From the NCBI GenBank assembly GCA_963920705.1, contig OY987227.1:18005434-18069433 (forward strand): a DNA stretch of 64,000 nucleotides, in the 5' to 3' direction. The notes beneath the pieces were generated by a model. It did not search any database and was not told the DNA's origin. It saw only the letters and a list, made by a program, of their open reading frames with translations. This DNA is from Odiellus spinosus. Lineage: Eukaryota; Arthropoda; Arachnida; Opiliones; Phalangiidae. The position numbers and the translations under genes were made by a program. Below, piece by piece: positions 50,708 to 61,153 of the stretch; position 1 is the first letter of the stretch; each line of letters begins with the position of its first letter.

Positions 50708-51115
50708 AATAGAAAGTAAGGTACCTGAATGGGTTACAAAAGGGTGAAATCTTTAGCTTAGCCGAGCTTTACTAATTGCTTCAAAATGAATAAACAAAAA
50801 TTTTATTTCTTAAACAGTAGAATGATAAGGAATATCCATCGAATTCGAGTTAATAGAAAGTAAGGCGCCTGAATGGGTTACAAAAGGGTGAAATCATAAG
50901 CTTAGCCGAGCTTTATTAATTGCTTCAAAATGGTAAACAAAATTTTATTTCTTAAACAGTAGAATGATAATGAATATCCATCGAATTCGAGTTAATAGAG
51001 AGACAGATGCCTGTATGGGTGACGAAAAGGGTAAAACATATAACTAGCCGAGCTTTATTAATTGGCTTTAAATTGATAAACAAAAATTGATTTTATTAAA
51101 CAGTTGATAAGTTTT
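50708..51115. repeat. Three tandem copies of a unit of about 143 bp
   Basis: The landmark aatagaaagtaagg occurs at 50708 and 50852, with aatagagagacag at 50994. Shared blocks are 'gaatgggttacaaaagggtg', 'tagccgagcttta-taattg' and 'catcgaattcgag'. The first two copies are very similar and the third is diverged. Confidence 0.85.
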
Positions 51116-52019
51116 TTTTAATGGCATTTTTTATCGTTAACGGAAAATTGCATTTATTGGGTTCTTTTACTAGGGTAGCCCTCTTCAGCCGTCTAATTTT
51201 GACTATTATGTCATATCATGAGTATCCCATTATATTCACCCTAATTCACCGTAATTAAAAAGTTGGAATGATTTTCTTATCATTTGATTTTTTAACTTTA
51301 ATAATATATCTCTTCTCGGCCTATATAAACGAGATTTGCATATTCAGTACTCACAGATGCACTGTACCAATGCGTGGTTTACGTTAGCGTTTAAAATTGT
51401 GGCGAGCCCTCTCGTTTGTGCAATGGTGACGTCTTCGATTGTTTAGGCAATCGTTTCTCACCTATATTTCGGTGATAAGAGACTCATTTCTCACGATCTT
51501 TTGGGTAGAGTACTCGAATAAACCGAAGCGATTGAATGTAAATCGCCTTACCTAGAAATGTGGCCAATATAATATAGTAAGTCACTGTAAAAACATTTCA
51601 CAATGAGAGTTCTAGGGATTAAATATCACTCGAGTTGGACTTCATATCCTGCCAAGTGCTCGATTACACATGAAATTTATAGTTTAACGTTTTCAATCTC
51701 TACTTTATTTTTTAAAATACTTGAGTTTTGCGACTAGGATGTGCTTTAGATCCACATTACAACTACGTAATAACGTTGCTATTAAGTAGTTGACCAATTA
51801 TTGAAGTCTGTATCTAAATCACGTCTAACTCAATTATAATAAAAAATAAAGATTTAGAATTTTAAATAGGATATACGAAACGGAAATTGATGTCGGCGAG
51901 TTAAATAAACGGCCACATACTTCTGGTCTCCAGAATTATGTTCTCATGCTGCTTTAAAGAATTGTTTCGCTTTCCATGCTCATTTTTTGTCGATGCGATT
52001 CAATATTATAAATTTAATC

Positions 52020-52480
52020 TCTAGCTCGGTCTAGCCCGTCCCTCTTGTAATATTTTAGGTAAGGCTAGGTTAGTTAATCCCTCGACCTCCCCCGTCCATC
52101 TGGTAATCTTTAAGGTCAGGTTAGGTTAGTTAATCCCTCTAATTAGCCAATCCTTCCAACTAGTTAATCCTTAGCTCGGGCTATTTGTAATATTTTAGGT
52201 AAGGCTAGGTTAGGTTAGTTAATTCCTCGAATTAGCCCATCGTTCCAACTAGTTAATCCCTCGGGTTACCCATTCCATCAAGTAATCTTTAAGGTTAAAT
52301 TAGGTTAATTAAACACTGGAAATAGCCCATCCCTCCAACTAGGTAATCCCTATAACTCGGGCTAACCCGTTCCTCTTGTAGTATTTTAGGTAAGATTAGT
52401 TTAGGTTAGTTAATCAATTGAACTAGCCCATCCCTGTTTTACAACTTAGGTAAGGTTAGGTTAGTTAATCTCTGCCTTTC
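52020..52480. repeat. Degenerate tandem array with TTAGG-like motifs
   Basis: Units of about 150-175 bp contain 'gctcgggctagcccgtccctcttgtaatattttaggtaaggctagg' in pieces, followed by 'ttagttaatccctc' and 'aactagcccatcc'. Start points are near 52024, 52174 and 52352. Shorter internal repeats of 'taggttaggttagttaat' include copies of TTAGG, the telomere unit of most arthropods. Confidence 0.75.
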
Positions 52481-52636
52481 GAGATTTGTACCAGGGTCTC
52501 AATTACGAATAGATTGAAGCCTCAATTAAACGCTTTAATTTTTATTCAGCATTAGTAAGAATTAAAGTTCAATAAACCTATAAAGCAAAATAGTGAAATG
52601 TGGAAAAGGTGTATATTTTTGGAGAAAAAAGGACAG

Positions 52637-53149
52637 AAATTATACAAAAAAGAGGTTGCTTCGCACCCTTAAAAAAACTCTTTATCTAACTCGAATCAAA
52701 CCCGTGAAGGGACAGAAATTATTTGTTAGAGAAAGAGCAATTTCATATCTTTAAAATTATAGTTAGTAGGTTTAGTCTACTACTTCAAAGATTTTATTAC
52801 TATTATATATTTTCCAAAAAACGGATAAAGACGACCTAGTTAAACTTCCTCTCCCATTGATGTTAATTTTAAATTCTATCAGTATCACTAATAAAATTAG
52901 CTAAAGATGGAGTTCCTTTAATGTATATGTATATTTATCATTAGTCCTAGGTCGTCTTTATCCGTTTTTTGGAAAATATATAATAGTAATAAAATCTTTG
53001 AAGTAGTAGACTAAACCTACTAACTATAATTTTAAAGATATGAAATTGCTCTTTCTCTAACAAATAATTTCTGTCCCTTCACGGGTTTGATTCGAGTTAG
53101 ATAAAGAGTTTTTTTAAGGGTGCGAAGCAACCTCTTTTTTGTATAATTT
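52637..53149. repeat. Perfect 203-bp inverted repeat with 107-bp spacer
   Basis: The left arm 52637-52839 and right arm 52947-53149 appear to be exact reverse complements over 203 bp by eye. They are separated by a 107-bp spacer (52840-52946). No clear target duplication borders the outer ends. Transcription from either side would give a 203-bp perfect RNA duplex. It could be a young foldback element, a local inverted duplication, a hairpin-siRNA locus, or an assembly fold-back artefact. Confidence 0.9.
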
Positions 53150-54206
53150 AAAATTTATCTAGTATCATTGCCAGTGACGTCATACCTCCGAAGAGCTTGA
53201 CGTCGAACTCGTCTTCAGAGTAACTTAAACTTGCTTAACGTAAATGACAATGTTTGAATGACACGTGGTATTTTTCAACAGAATGTAGGACTGCTTCTGT
53301 AAGGATTAACACTCCCTTTAAAAGCATATTAATTACTGTAAAAATTTGCGGTACTTCGAAACGTACGTCTTCGTGGCGTATTGAAATTAACAATCAGCTT
53401 CGTAAGCTAGTGACTGGGAATAATCCATAACACCATAGACAATAAACAGAAGGACTAGCCTTTGCAGTGAATTAAAACTGGGTATGTTCCGGATCCGGTG
53501 TATATTTATTGGCCCTAAAGGCAATGACGTCATTTCAAAAATCTCGTGATTCCTGGGACGTCCAATTAGCGATCTCTGAAAGGAGAACAGTTAACCCGCG
53601 GCCGGGATTCCCCGAGTCTGCTATAAGCCTTCTTTTTATTGTCTTTGAATTAAATTTAATGTCTATAACAAGCTTACTAGTTTTGATATAGTTTGAAACC
53701 ATAAACAATTTTTTTATCAGCTGATGGCACGAAAACAATATAAAAATGCCCGCATTAATTTCACACGTATCCGCCTTTGCCCCGCGGGACAACAACCTCT
53801 CTGATTGAGAATCTAATTACATTTACGCGGTTAAAAAGAGGTACGTTTCTTTTTGCCGTAACAATATTTGTAAGTTTAAAGAAAAATTCGCGTAGGACTA
53901 ATCATGGGCGGTAAAAAAATATTACTAAGTTTCGTGGGTATACGAGCGATATAAAACTGCGGGTTGTATTCTTAACGAGCGTACGCACCGTCAAGATCAC
54001 TCTGAAATTTCAGTACGTACAAAGCTAGGCTTCTTCTATACGATTTAATTTCGGTGAGACATAAGATGGAGTCTAACTTCGTACTGAACTAAAATTTCAA
54101 CTTGATTCCGACCGCAAATTTTGTAGTAGATTATTTTTACACCACGCAGATATCATTTTTTTTTTAAGTTTGTCGAATGAAAAGATGTTGCCCACGGAAT
54201 GACCGT

Positions 54207-54246
<40 letters not shown>

Positions 54247-56662
54247 CAATAATAAAAAAATACCAATAACACGAAATGGATATTTCATACGCGCCTTCGC
54301 CTCCGCCTTTTAAAGGGAGAATGAAACGCCACAACAAGTGATTTTTCTATTGATTCTTTAAAATAGATCTAATTTACTACACCAAAATTTTAAAAACAAT
54401 TTTTAGGTAGGTCGTTATACTTTCTTCCTCACTAAAAAGTGGGATAATAGAAAACCGATTTTGATGTAAAGAATTCACCTCATTACAATGGCCGTCGAGG
54501 AGTGAGAGCCTGTCAGACACCATACCCTCTCTATATACCCTCTCTGGGTTATCGAGAAGTTCAATAGACCCTTGGTATTAGCCTAAAACATTTGGCAGAC
54601 ATTTTTATTAAGATTAATTGACCTATTTGATTACGGTTGTTTTTTCCAGACAATACGTAATATGTCTGTTTATTGTTTCCAATGTAAACAAAATTTTCGA
54701 TTTGACAAAAACAACTACGGCAACACTCGAAAAACATTCGTCATATTTGAAACTTTGAACTCAAGGTTTTTGTCTTATTGTTTCTATGGTTTTCTCGACA
54801 ATAATTTTTTTACTTAGAAATTCGAACGCGTCGTCGTTGCTTGTATCGATTTCACCAGCGTTTAGTGATAACAGCGGGTATAGATTTCGAGTGTATTGTT
54901 AAAACAAAGAGATAATCATCGAAATTTCCCTGATAAGAACGGGATCGTTCTAGGCCCGAATATTTAAACTGATCTTCTCTCTTAACGAGACAAGTACCCG
55001 TGTCCAAATTTGCAACGTTTCGAAAATAGTTTCGCGGGCCGTAATTCTTATTTGTCAAGCGAGATTTGAGGACAAGGCAGAACGCAGTGGCGCCGAGTAC
55101 AAAAAAAGGGTGAATTTTAATTTAATTATTATTTAGGTTACAGGTCCTATCTTCTCAACAATTTGCCCCTTGAAAACCATCTGGGAAGACTTTATAAGGG
55201 CTTTACAAATAGCGGATAGTTCTTTTTAAAGGCAAAGTGGTAAATATTATAGGGTAAAGTCTTAACTTAAAAAAGTTTGAATCTTTATGGAGTTCATAAT
55301 CTACTAAAATAGGTTTAATTTTTTTTATGTATTTCTCGTGTCAGTGTGGAACCAGATAATAAATACCGTTTCCCAAGAGAGTTGCTCCTCTGATACAAAT
55401 AAAATAGTCATTTGCACCTCGAATTGACAGTGCTCACAGAGTTCTTCATCTCTGATATCTGTTTATTAAAGATAACAGATAACCAAACTTTGTACTGTCA
55501 ATTTGTTGTGAAATTGACTTTCGTGCGCGACTGGGAAAGTCTACAAAAAAATCACAAAATTGGGGTATTCGAAAATAATATAGGGTTTTCTCTCATTTTG
55601 TGGTATTTCTATGCTAAAATCATTCCCTAGCTAACAGTCCTAATCTTGTAACGTCACCTCGGTGTCAATTCCCGACTGGGTGGAGTCAAGGTTTGAAAAG
55701 AGACAGGTTAAGCAGTTTTCAGTAGGACTTGAAATGGCTGCGCTCTGGAAATCAAGCATGCATTCCAAACAGTCACTGGCTTGGCAGAGTCTGCTTAAAG
55801 CGAATATCTGCGATTTTTAATCCCCTTTAAAGTCGCCTTCTTTTCTAACTTAGCAGACGATGTTGACCATAGCAAATTGTACAGTCAAAGCTAGGATGTG
55901 TGCATAAGGGAAGAATTTTTTAAAGGGACAAATTTCAGAACAGATTGAACCTTTAACGTATCTCTTTACTAACCTTGGGTGGAGTGCAATATACATACGT
56001 ATACACACGCTGTGTGACGTTTCGCGGCCTTCCTCTCCTGCCTAATTGGTATCACCCTATTTGTTACTGGAATTTCAGTCTTTAAAGTTTAAATAGCCTT
56101 CCTTTCGTTCTTTCTGTAAATGTTATCGTGGTATTACGAATAATCAGTACTTCCGGAGTTGGTCCCCCTCCCTGTTTTAACGAATCTATAGCTTTGTGCT
56201 ACTTTATTTTACTAACGCATCAATCTGGTCGAGGTCCATGTTAATGATAATTCCAAAAAGGACTTTTCGCTTATATCTGAACTCTGGATTGTTAAGTTCT
56301 GATGCCCTGATGCAGATACACATGTAGATAAACTTTATACAGCTTCTTCACTTTGGGTAGATTCCCTATTAGAATTACACGTTTGCTTCTTAATCTTGGT
56401 TAATAATTGTATCTTCAACGAATGATACTGGTATATTTCCCTAATCTGGCGTGTCTACCAGTTGTTCCCTTCGATTTAGTTCCAAAAGATTAAAAAACTA
56501 CGCACATTAAGATGTTCTTGCCCCCTATATTCATTGGGTATAAGTACCCCCCTGAAATCTTCGAATTTTTTCCAAAGAATTTCTGAAACTATCTATAGAT
56601 TTCGTTGTAAAGAAACAACTATATCGGTTATGCTGAGAAAACTTTTGAATTTGTCGTAAAAA
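53150..56662. other. Stretch upstream of the LC3C-like gene, no gene seen
   Basis: It contains the 37-A run, 'cagtggcgccgag' near 55086 reminiscent of a transposon end, and a minus-strand frame at 54852-55058 with somewhat protein-like composition but no recognised family. The promoter of the LC3C-like gene should lie near its right edge. Confidence 0.5.
54208..54244. repeat. 37-base A homopolymer
   Basis: Uninterrupted A run in the gene-poor 53-56 kb stretch. It is the longest of the homopolymers of at least 30 bases in this window (others at 5969, 28106, 31545 and 62258). Confidence 0.9.
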
Positions 56663-56797
56663 ATGTTTAGGGAACGTTTTCCGAAGAGATTTTTTTATTG
56701 TTACTCGATTAACGAATTAAAAATTCGGGCAAATGTAACATTGACACAATTACTAGAAATTGACGAGAATGTTCTTTTACACAGAGCCGCCGTTGCA

Positions 56798-56852
56798 ATG
56801 GATAACAACAACGTGATTTGCAAAACGCCTTACAAAGAAAGAAAAAGTTTTG
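56798..56852 (+). CDS. MAP1LC3C: LC3C-like exon 1
   Basis: This exon encodes MDNNNVICKTPYKERKSF plus one base. The Met at 56798 sets the N-terminus at normal LC3 length. The donor is gtaatt. The same frame continues upstream to an ATG at 56663, giving an optional 45-residue extension unlike any LC3 I know. Confidence 0.8.
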
Positions 56853-59133
56853 GTAATTATTATCAAAATTTGAAATAATCTTAGTGTTCATTAGTGTTCA
56901 ATGTGGGTGCACCATGGAGAATATGGCAATATAATACCAAAATAATACGCTCGTTTGTGACAGATCAACGCGGCAAATGGGGCTGGGTGGGAGAAATATC
57001 GCATTTATGTAAGGAATTCAATTCCAATTTACATAAATCGTATTCAATAATTCAGCCAGTGATTTCTTCCAAGAAACCAGTGTATAAGGAGCTAGTTTAT
57101 CTATGTAATATTTATATACATAAATGTTGCTATATTCACTATGGTTGCACTTTTCAGCGTTTCGAACTCGTAGACCCTTGGAATGGACGAACTAGTAAGA
57201 TTCCAATTGAATCCTTTTTAAGGGTGAAGCAGAGTAGTTCTTGTTTTCGTATTTTTGACAACAGAAGGATATAATTCTTGGTGCATATAGACTTTGTTAA
57301 GCGCAGTAAGTGTGAGAGGTTATGTGCATTAAACGGGAGTCGATGCGTTAGAACGGCTGATTGAAGCCGATTGTCCATTGGTGAGACAGCATGTTAGCCC
57401 ACATTTAACATTAACAAAGAACGGAACAAAGTCTAAGGCAAATTGTATATTGGAACTAATTTTTATTTTTATTACTGTAGAAGTACGAAAACGTGAGGTT
57501 GATGGAATTAAGCTCAAATTTCCGAATAAAGTTCCGGTAGGTTTTCGTTTACTATTGTAATAGGGTCAACAAATAGAGATGTCTATTAAGAATTACAACG
57601 AATTGATAATACCTTCAAATTGTTCGAAATTATATCGAAGATATCACAAATTAACTAAATTGTTTTTTTTTGATTAATGAAACTTTGGGCGTAGAACGGA
57701 GGATTTCTTAGAAATAATTTAAGTTAATTTCCTTTATCGTAGCGCGTAAATTTTGAGACCATGATACGATAAAGAATTTTGAAGGGGGAAGGGAAGAGGA
57801 AACCCAAGTGGGGATTTTTTTCTGCGTCTAAAAATAAGACATTCAGGAAATATCTCTGAATTGAACGGAAAATTTTACTGATTTTGGCATTAGGAGTACC
57901 TCAAACTAATTAAAATAAGTCACACCGTTGGCTTACTCCTTCAGACGAGTTAAATCTGATTAAACCGGGCTAATTACGCAAGGTCTGAAGAGCTAGGGTA
58001 TCATACTCAATCGCGTTAAATCTCGTTCATAATTATTACGCGTACAATAGCGCGTGTCGCGCATATATACTATGAAGCTAAAGGTGAAGATAAGTAGGAG
58101 CAAAGAGGTACTCCTTTTAAATGAATTTCCAAAACCGGAACGACTTTTCCAATATTTTTTAAGAATTCAGAGACATTGCATAATTGTTTTAATACGCCAA
58201 CTAATTAATACCAGAATCGATATTTCAAAAATATCCGTTCCGTTCTACCTTCAGAGAAGCGTGATTAAAATTACTAACTGACAATGTACCGAAATCGGGG
58301 AACAAAGGGGCTAAAATTGTAATCAATTATTTCGTCCTATACAGTAATTATCTATAATTTGATTACTGTATTGCGATAGTTGTTCTTGAAAAGTGTAAAA
58401 ACGTCATTTATCTATTTTTAAATTATAACGGGGTTTTTCTCTATAGATTATAGTGGAAAGATACCACAAGGAAGTGTCGTTACCAGCCTTAGACAAAGTC
58501 AAATATCTTGTGCCGCAAGAGCTCACTATGTCTCAGTTTTCCAGCATTATTAGGTAGGTCGTATATAATGGTATTTGTCTAAATATTAAGGCCTAAGATA
58601 CATATATATTTTTTTTTCTTTCAGAAACCGAATGTTGATCTCGAATACGCAGTCCATTTATCTCATCACGAATAATCGAAGTGTCACGAGTCTATCAAAA
58701 ACAGTTTTGGAAGTTTATCAGGTGATTAACTCGAGTAGTTTTTTTGAACTCATAAATAGGCCTATTTCTATTCAGATAATGTTCGATGAAAGCTCTTAAT
58801 TACACCACCTTAAAGTTCTATCTAAAGAACTTTTATCTTCTTTCCAATATCGTTTTTGGAATGCTCTTCTTGGAGGTTCTTTAATTCATATAAACTAGAC
58901 AAAAGGCTAAAGCCCAACATGTTTTCGGTGGAATTTCGCAATGGTGGAGAAAAATTGGTTTCACTTAATTACTTTTTTGTGGTTTTCAGGCAACAAATAA
59001 TTTTATTCAGGCTTTATTTAACTTGGAGTATAAAGACGTATTTTTTAACACTTTTTTTGTAATGAAGGAAAACTGCGATTTGGATGGATTTCTCTACGTG
59101 ACGTACGCGTCTCAAGCTATGTTCGGAATTTAA
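56798..59133 (+). CDS. MAP1LC3C: Atg8-family protein, LC3C type (five exons, complete)
   Basis: This is a ubiquitin-like autophagy protein that is conjugated to phosphatidylethanolamine on autophagosome membranes and binds cargo receptors through LIR motifs. Exons 56798-56852, 57481-57536, 58447-58553, 58625-58721 and 59068-59133 join in phase to give 126 residues. The N-terminal helix region reads YKERKSFEVRKREVDGI. The ubiquitin fold follows with KFPNKVPIIVERY, LDKVKYLVPQELTMSQFSS and IIRNRM, and it ends GFLYVTYASQAMFGI. KFPNK, LVPQELTM and IIRxRM match LC3C more closely than LC3A/B or GABARAP as I recall them. Gly125 is followed by a single Ile, so Atg4 would remove one residue to expose the conjugating Gly. 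The frame is open for 45 codons upstream of the chosen Met, so a longer N-terminus starting at 56663 is possible. Confidence 0.93.
57158..57480 (+). other. Coding-like islands inside intron 1 of the LC3C-like gene
   Basis: Within LC3C intron 1, 57158-57223 is flanked by an acceptor-like ttgcacttttcag and a donor-like gtgaag. It encodes 22 open codons (RFELVDPWNGRTS, then KIPIESFLR). From 57333 a second open stretch reads GVDALERLIEADCPLVRQHV and runs in frame into exon 2. Neither island matches a family I know, and they do not join each other in phase. They may be relics, an alternative first exon, or chance. Confidence 0.25.
57481..57536 (+). CDS. MAP1LC3C: LC3C-like exon 2
   Basis: This exon starts after the acceptor attactgtag and encodes the Glu split with exon 1, then VRKREVDGIKLKFPNKVP. 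It ends at the donor gtaggt in phase 0. The KFPNK motif marks an LC3C-type Atg8 protein. Confidence 0.92.
58447..58553 (+). CDS. MAP1LC3C: LC3C-like exon 3, LIR-docking region
   Basis: This exon starts after the acceptor tttctctatag. It encodes IIVERYHKEVSLPALDKVKY and then LVPQELTMSQFSSII. The LDK-K-Y-LVP segment forms the hydrophobic LIR pocket in this family. The exon ends at the donor gtaggt, two bases into an Arg codon. Confidence 0.95.
58625..58721 (+). CDS. MAP1LC3C: LC3C-like exon 4
   Basis: This exon starts after the acceptor ttctttcag. It completes the Arg and encodes NRMLISNTQSIYLITNNRSV and then TSLSKTVLEVYQ. It ends in phase 0 at the donor gtgatt. It corresponds to LC3 strand 3, helix 3 and the NN(K/R/H)S loop. 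Confidence 0.94.
59068..59133 (+). CDS. MAP1LC3C: LC3C-like exon 5 with C-terminal glycine
   Basis: This exon starts after aatgaag and encodes ENCDLDGFLYVTYASQAMFG, then Ile and TAA. Spacing from VYQ to DGF equals that of human LC3 (IYEQEKDEDGF), which supports the chosen acceptor. Confidence 0.92.
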   Translation, partial: ENCDLDGFLYVTYASQAMFGI

Positions 59134-59315
59134 GTTTTACTATTAATTGTGGGTAACCTGGACTTTTTTTTCGTCGCATCGCGCTTGTGATATAAAATTT
59201 ATTTTTAATGACGACGGTTTTCGTATTTACTCGCGCTGTGTTTTATGTAAATAATAATATTTCGGTCATTTCGCCATCTTCTGTTGATACATAATTTTAA
59301 ACTTCGACATTTTAA

Positions 59316-59321
59316 AATAAA
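59316..59321 (+). promoter_or_regulatory. Poly(A) signal of the LC3C-like gene
   Basis: AATAAA lies 183 bp after the stop codon and is followed by the GT-rich stretch tattttgtgactttgtatc. This gives a compact 3' UTR of about 200 bp. Confidence 0.6.
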
Positions 59322-59824
59322 TATTTTGTGACTTTGTATCTTATTTAGTGGTTTAGAAGATCTCTATCAATATAACAACACCTTGTGTTTCCTATGATCA
59401 ATTTGTTACTTCAGTTATAGTTTTCTTTGTAATACCAGAAGTAACGTACCCCAATGAAATATATTACTTTATCAGTTGAAACTTTGAAATAAACCATAAT
59501 TCACACAGAAAAACAGGATTTCAATGGGAGTTTGAAATCGGTTAATTCTTAACCAATTTAGTAAAACTTCAGAGGGAAAGCTGAGGAAAGAAATTAGTAT
59601 CGACAAGAATCCTTTGGGTAGAAGGAGCAGAAAGGAGAGAGAAAATAATCTTTCCGCATGGGCCATCCAAATTCAAGTTTACTTGAAAGACAAATTTTGA
59701 CCCTCTCAAAGTGAATACAATTACAAGACTTTGAAACTTTTAAAGTAAATTTGAAAATCTTGGGCCATCTAAAGAGAACCTTTATCCAAAAATGGAATTA
59801 TTTGATTGAAAAATGGAATTATTT

Positions 59825-59872
59825 GAACCCTGGAAACTGTTTGAAAACGGTTTCAAGGTGTGAACGTAGATT
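59825..59872. repeat. Short fragment of the gtgtgaacgtag foldback family
   Basis: The fragment gaaactgtttgaaaacggtt followed by caaggtgtgaacgtag matches the right ends of the copies at 27.6, 41.2 and 46.5 kb. It lies between the LC3C-like gene and the tentative minus-strand gene. Confidence 0.4.
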
Positions 59873-60082
59873 TGGAGGATCCTTGTCAGTAATATGCTCT
59901 TCACTAGCGGCTGAATATGACTAGACATTATTATTTACAAAAATTGATTTTTTGATATTTATTTACTAGGTTTTATTGGACATAATAGGCTCTAATAATT
60001 TTAATTATTAAAAAAAGAAGAGTTAAATATATACAATTAAAATTTAAGCAGGCTTTATTTCTTCTAAACCTAGATGGCGCCA

Positions 60083-60854
60083 CTAAATGTATAAATTGTT
60101 AGATTTTGCTTTGATTTTACAATTGTAGGTGGCAGCAGAAGTCCTATTGATAATTGTGAATGCCGATTCCCGAACGCCAACCCTGGTTTTCGACCCCCAT
60201 TTCTTGCCGGTCTCTCTAATATACGCGTTAACGAACTGTCGCGGTTCGCGGGCTTCGATGCTCTTAATTTTCACGACTAACAAAGGTTCTTTCATGTAAC
60301 TAACATAATTTGGGTGTTCAATTAGCAAATATGACTAAATCGCTTAATCAAACAGTACGTTTGTATTAAATAACGCGTACCCCAAAAGCCAAGCTTCATT
60401 TGACGAGTGACCTAGCAACAGGCAATAGGCTTAACCCTTGGCTCTTTTTTTGTTTTTTAAATTTTTCATATGATCGTTCGCGCGGCGCGCCTGCTCAGGC
60501 CTCGGTTATTTACTGATACTAAAAGTAGTTAATCATGCTTGATTAAACAATAATCAACCAATTAAACCCATGTATCTAAAATTTATGGTAAGTCGGAATC
60601 TTTACTAACGTCTTTATTTTCAAGTGCCAGTAATATTAATACCGGTATTTTAACTTAATTTTAATGATACAATTGCATAATTAAAGCTTAGGGTTTAAAA
60701 CCAGTTACACTAATCAGGATCTTCTGGTAGAACCAGTGTAAATGTATGTTAAATGGTTTTAGCTTGAAGCAGCAACGTATGAATCTCGCAATCATGTTGT
60801 TCAGACTTACCAGGCTGGAGCTGGACTGCCAAATCGAGATTCTAAATGACTCAT
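60083..60854 (-). CDS. Tentative small minus-strand gene of unknown function
   Basis: Two islands on the minus strand suggest a gene. Exon 1 (60854-60811) opens with acaacaATGAG, encodes MSHLESRFGSPAPA and ends at a perfect GTAAGT donor. Exon 2 (60299-60083) follows an AG at 60300 and encodes YMKEPLLVVKIKSIEAREPR, then QFVNAYIRETGKKWGSKTRV and onward, to a stop at 60083. It is GC- and CpG-richer than its surroundings. Joined in frame this gives about 86 residues rich in Lys and Arg. The exon 2 acceptor has a poor pyrimidine tract, and a further exon could replace its last codons. I do not recognise the protein. It would lie tail-to-tail with the LC3C-like gene. Confidence 0.35.
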
Positions 60855-61153
60855 TGTTGTAGCGAAAAAAATTAGCTTAATAATGGTATCAATCCCTTAT
60901 CTAACTTTGAAATATTGTAATTCGGTAGTTACCCACGATTTAATTATCTTTATGGTACTATATAGTTTAAAGTTATCTAATCAGACGTGAGCTTAATCTT
61001 GGATCAGGTTACAATTATTTCAAAGCTGTAAATTACGTTATCTATCATTGCTTTTAGGGTTTTAAAAAGGTAGAAATGGATGAGAGTTTTAGGAAGGTGA
61101 AGTTGAGCAAGGCCAGAGTTTAATCGAGGGTATTTGTCTCATTTTTTGTACAG

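Noticed and set aside
56894-57274. 126-codon + strand frame in LC3C intron 1 taken as one gene
   Set aside because: Most of it has no protein-like character. Only the small island at 57158-57223 is splice-flanked, so the whole frame is not called.
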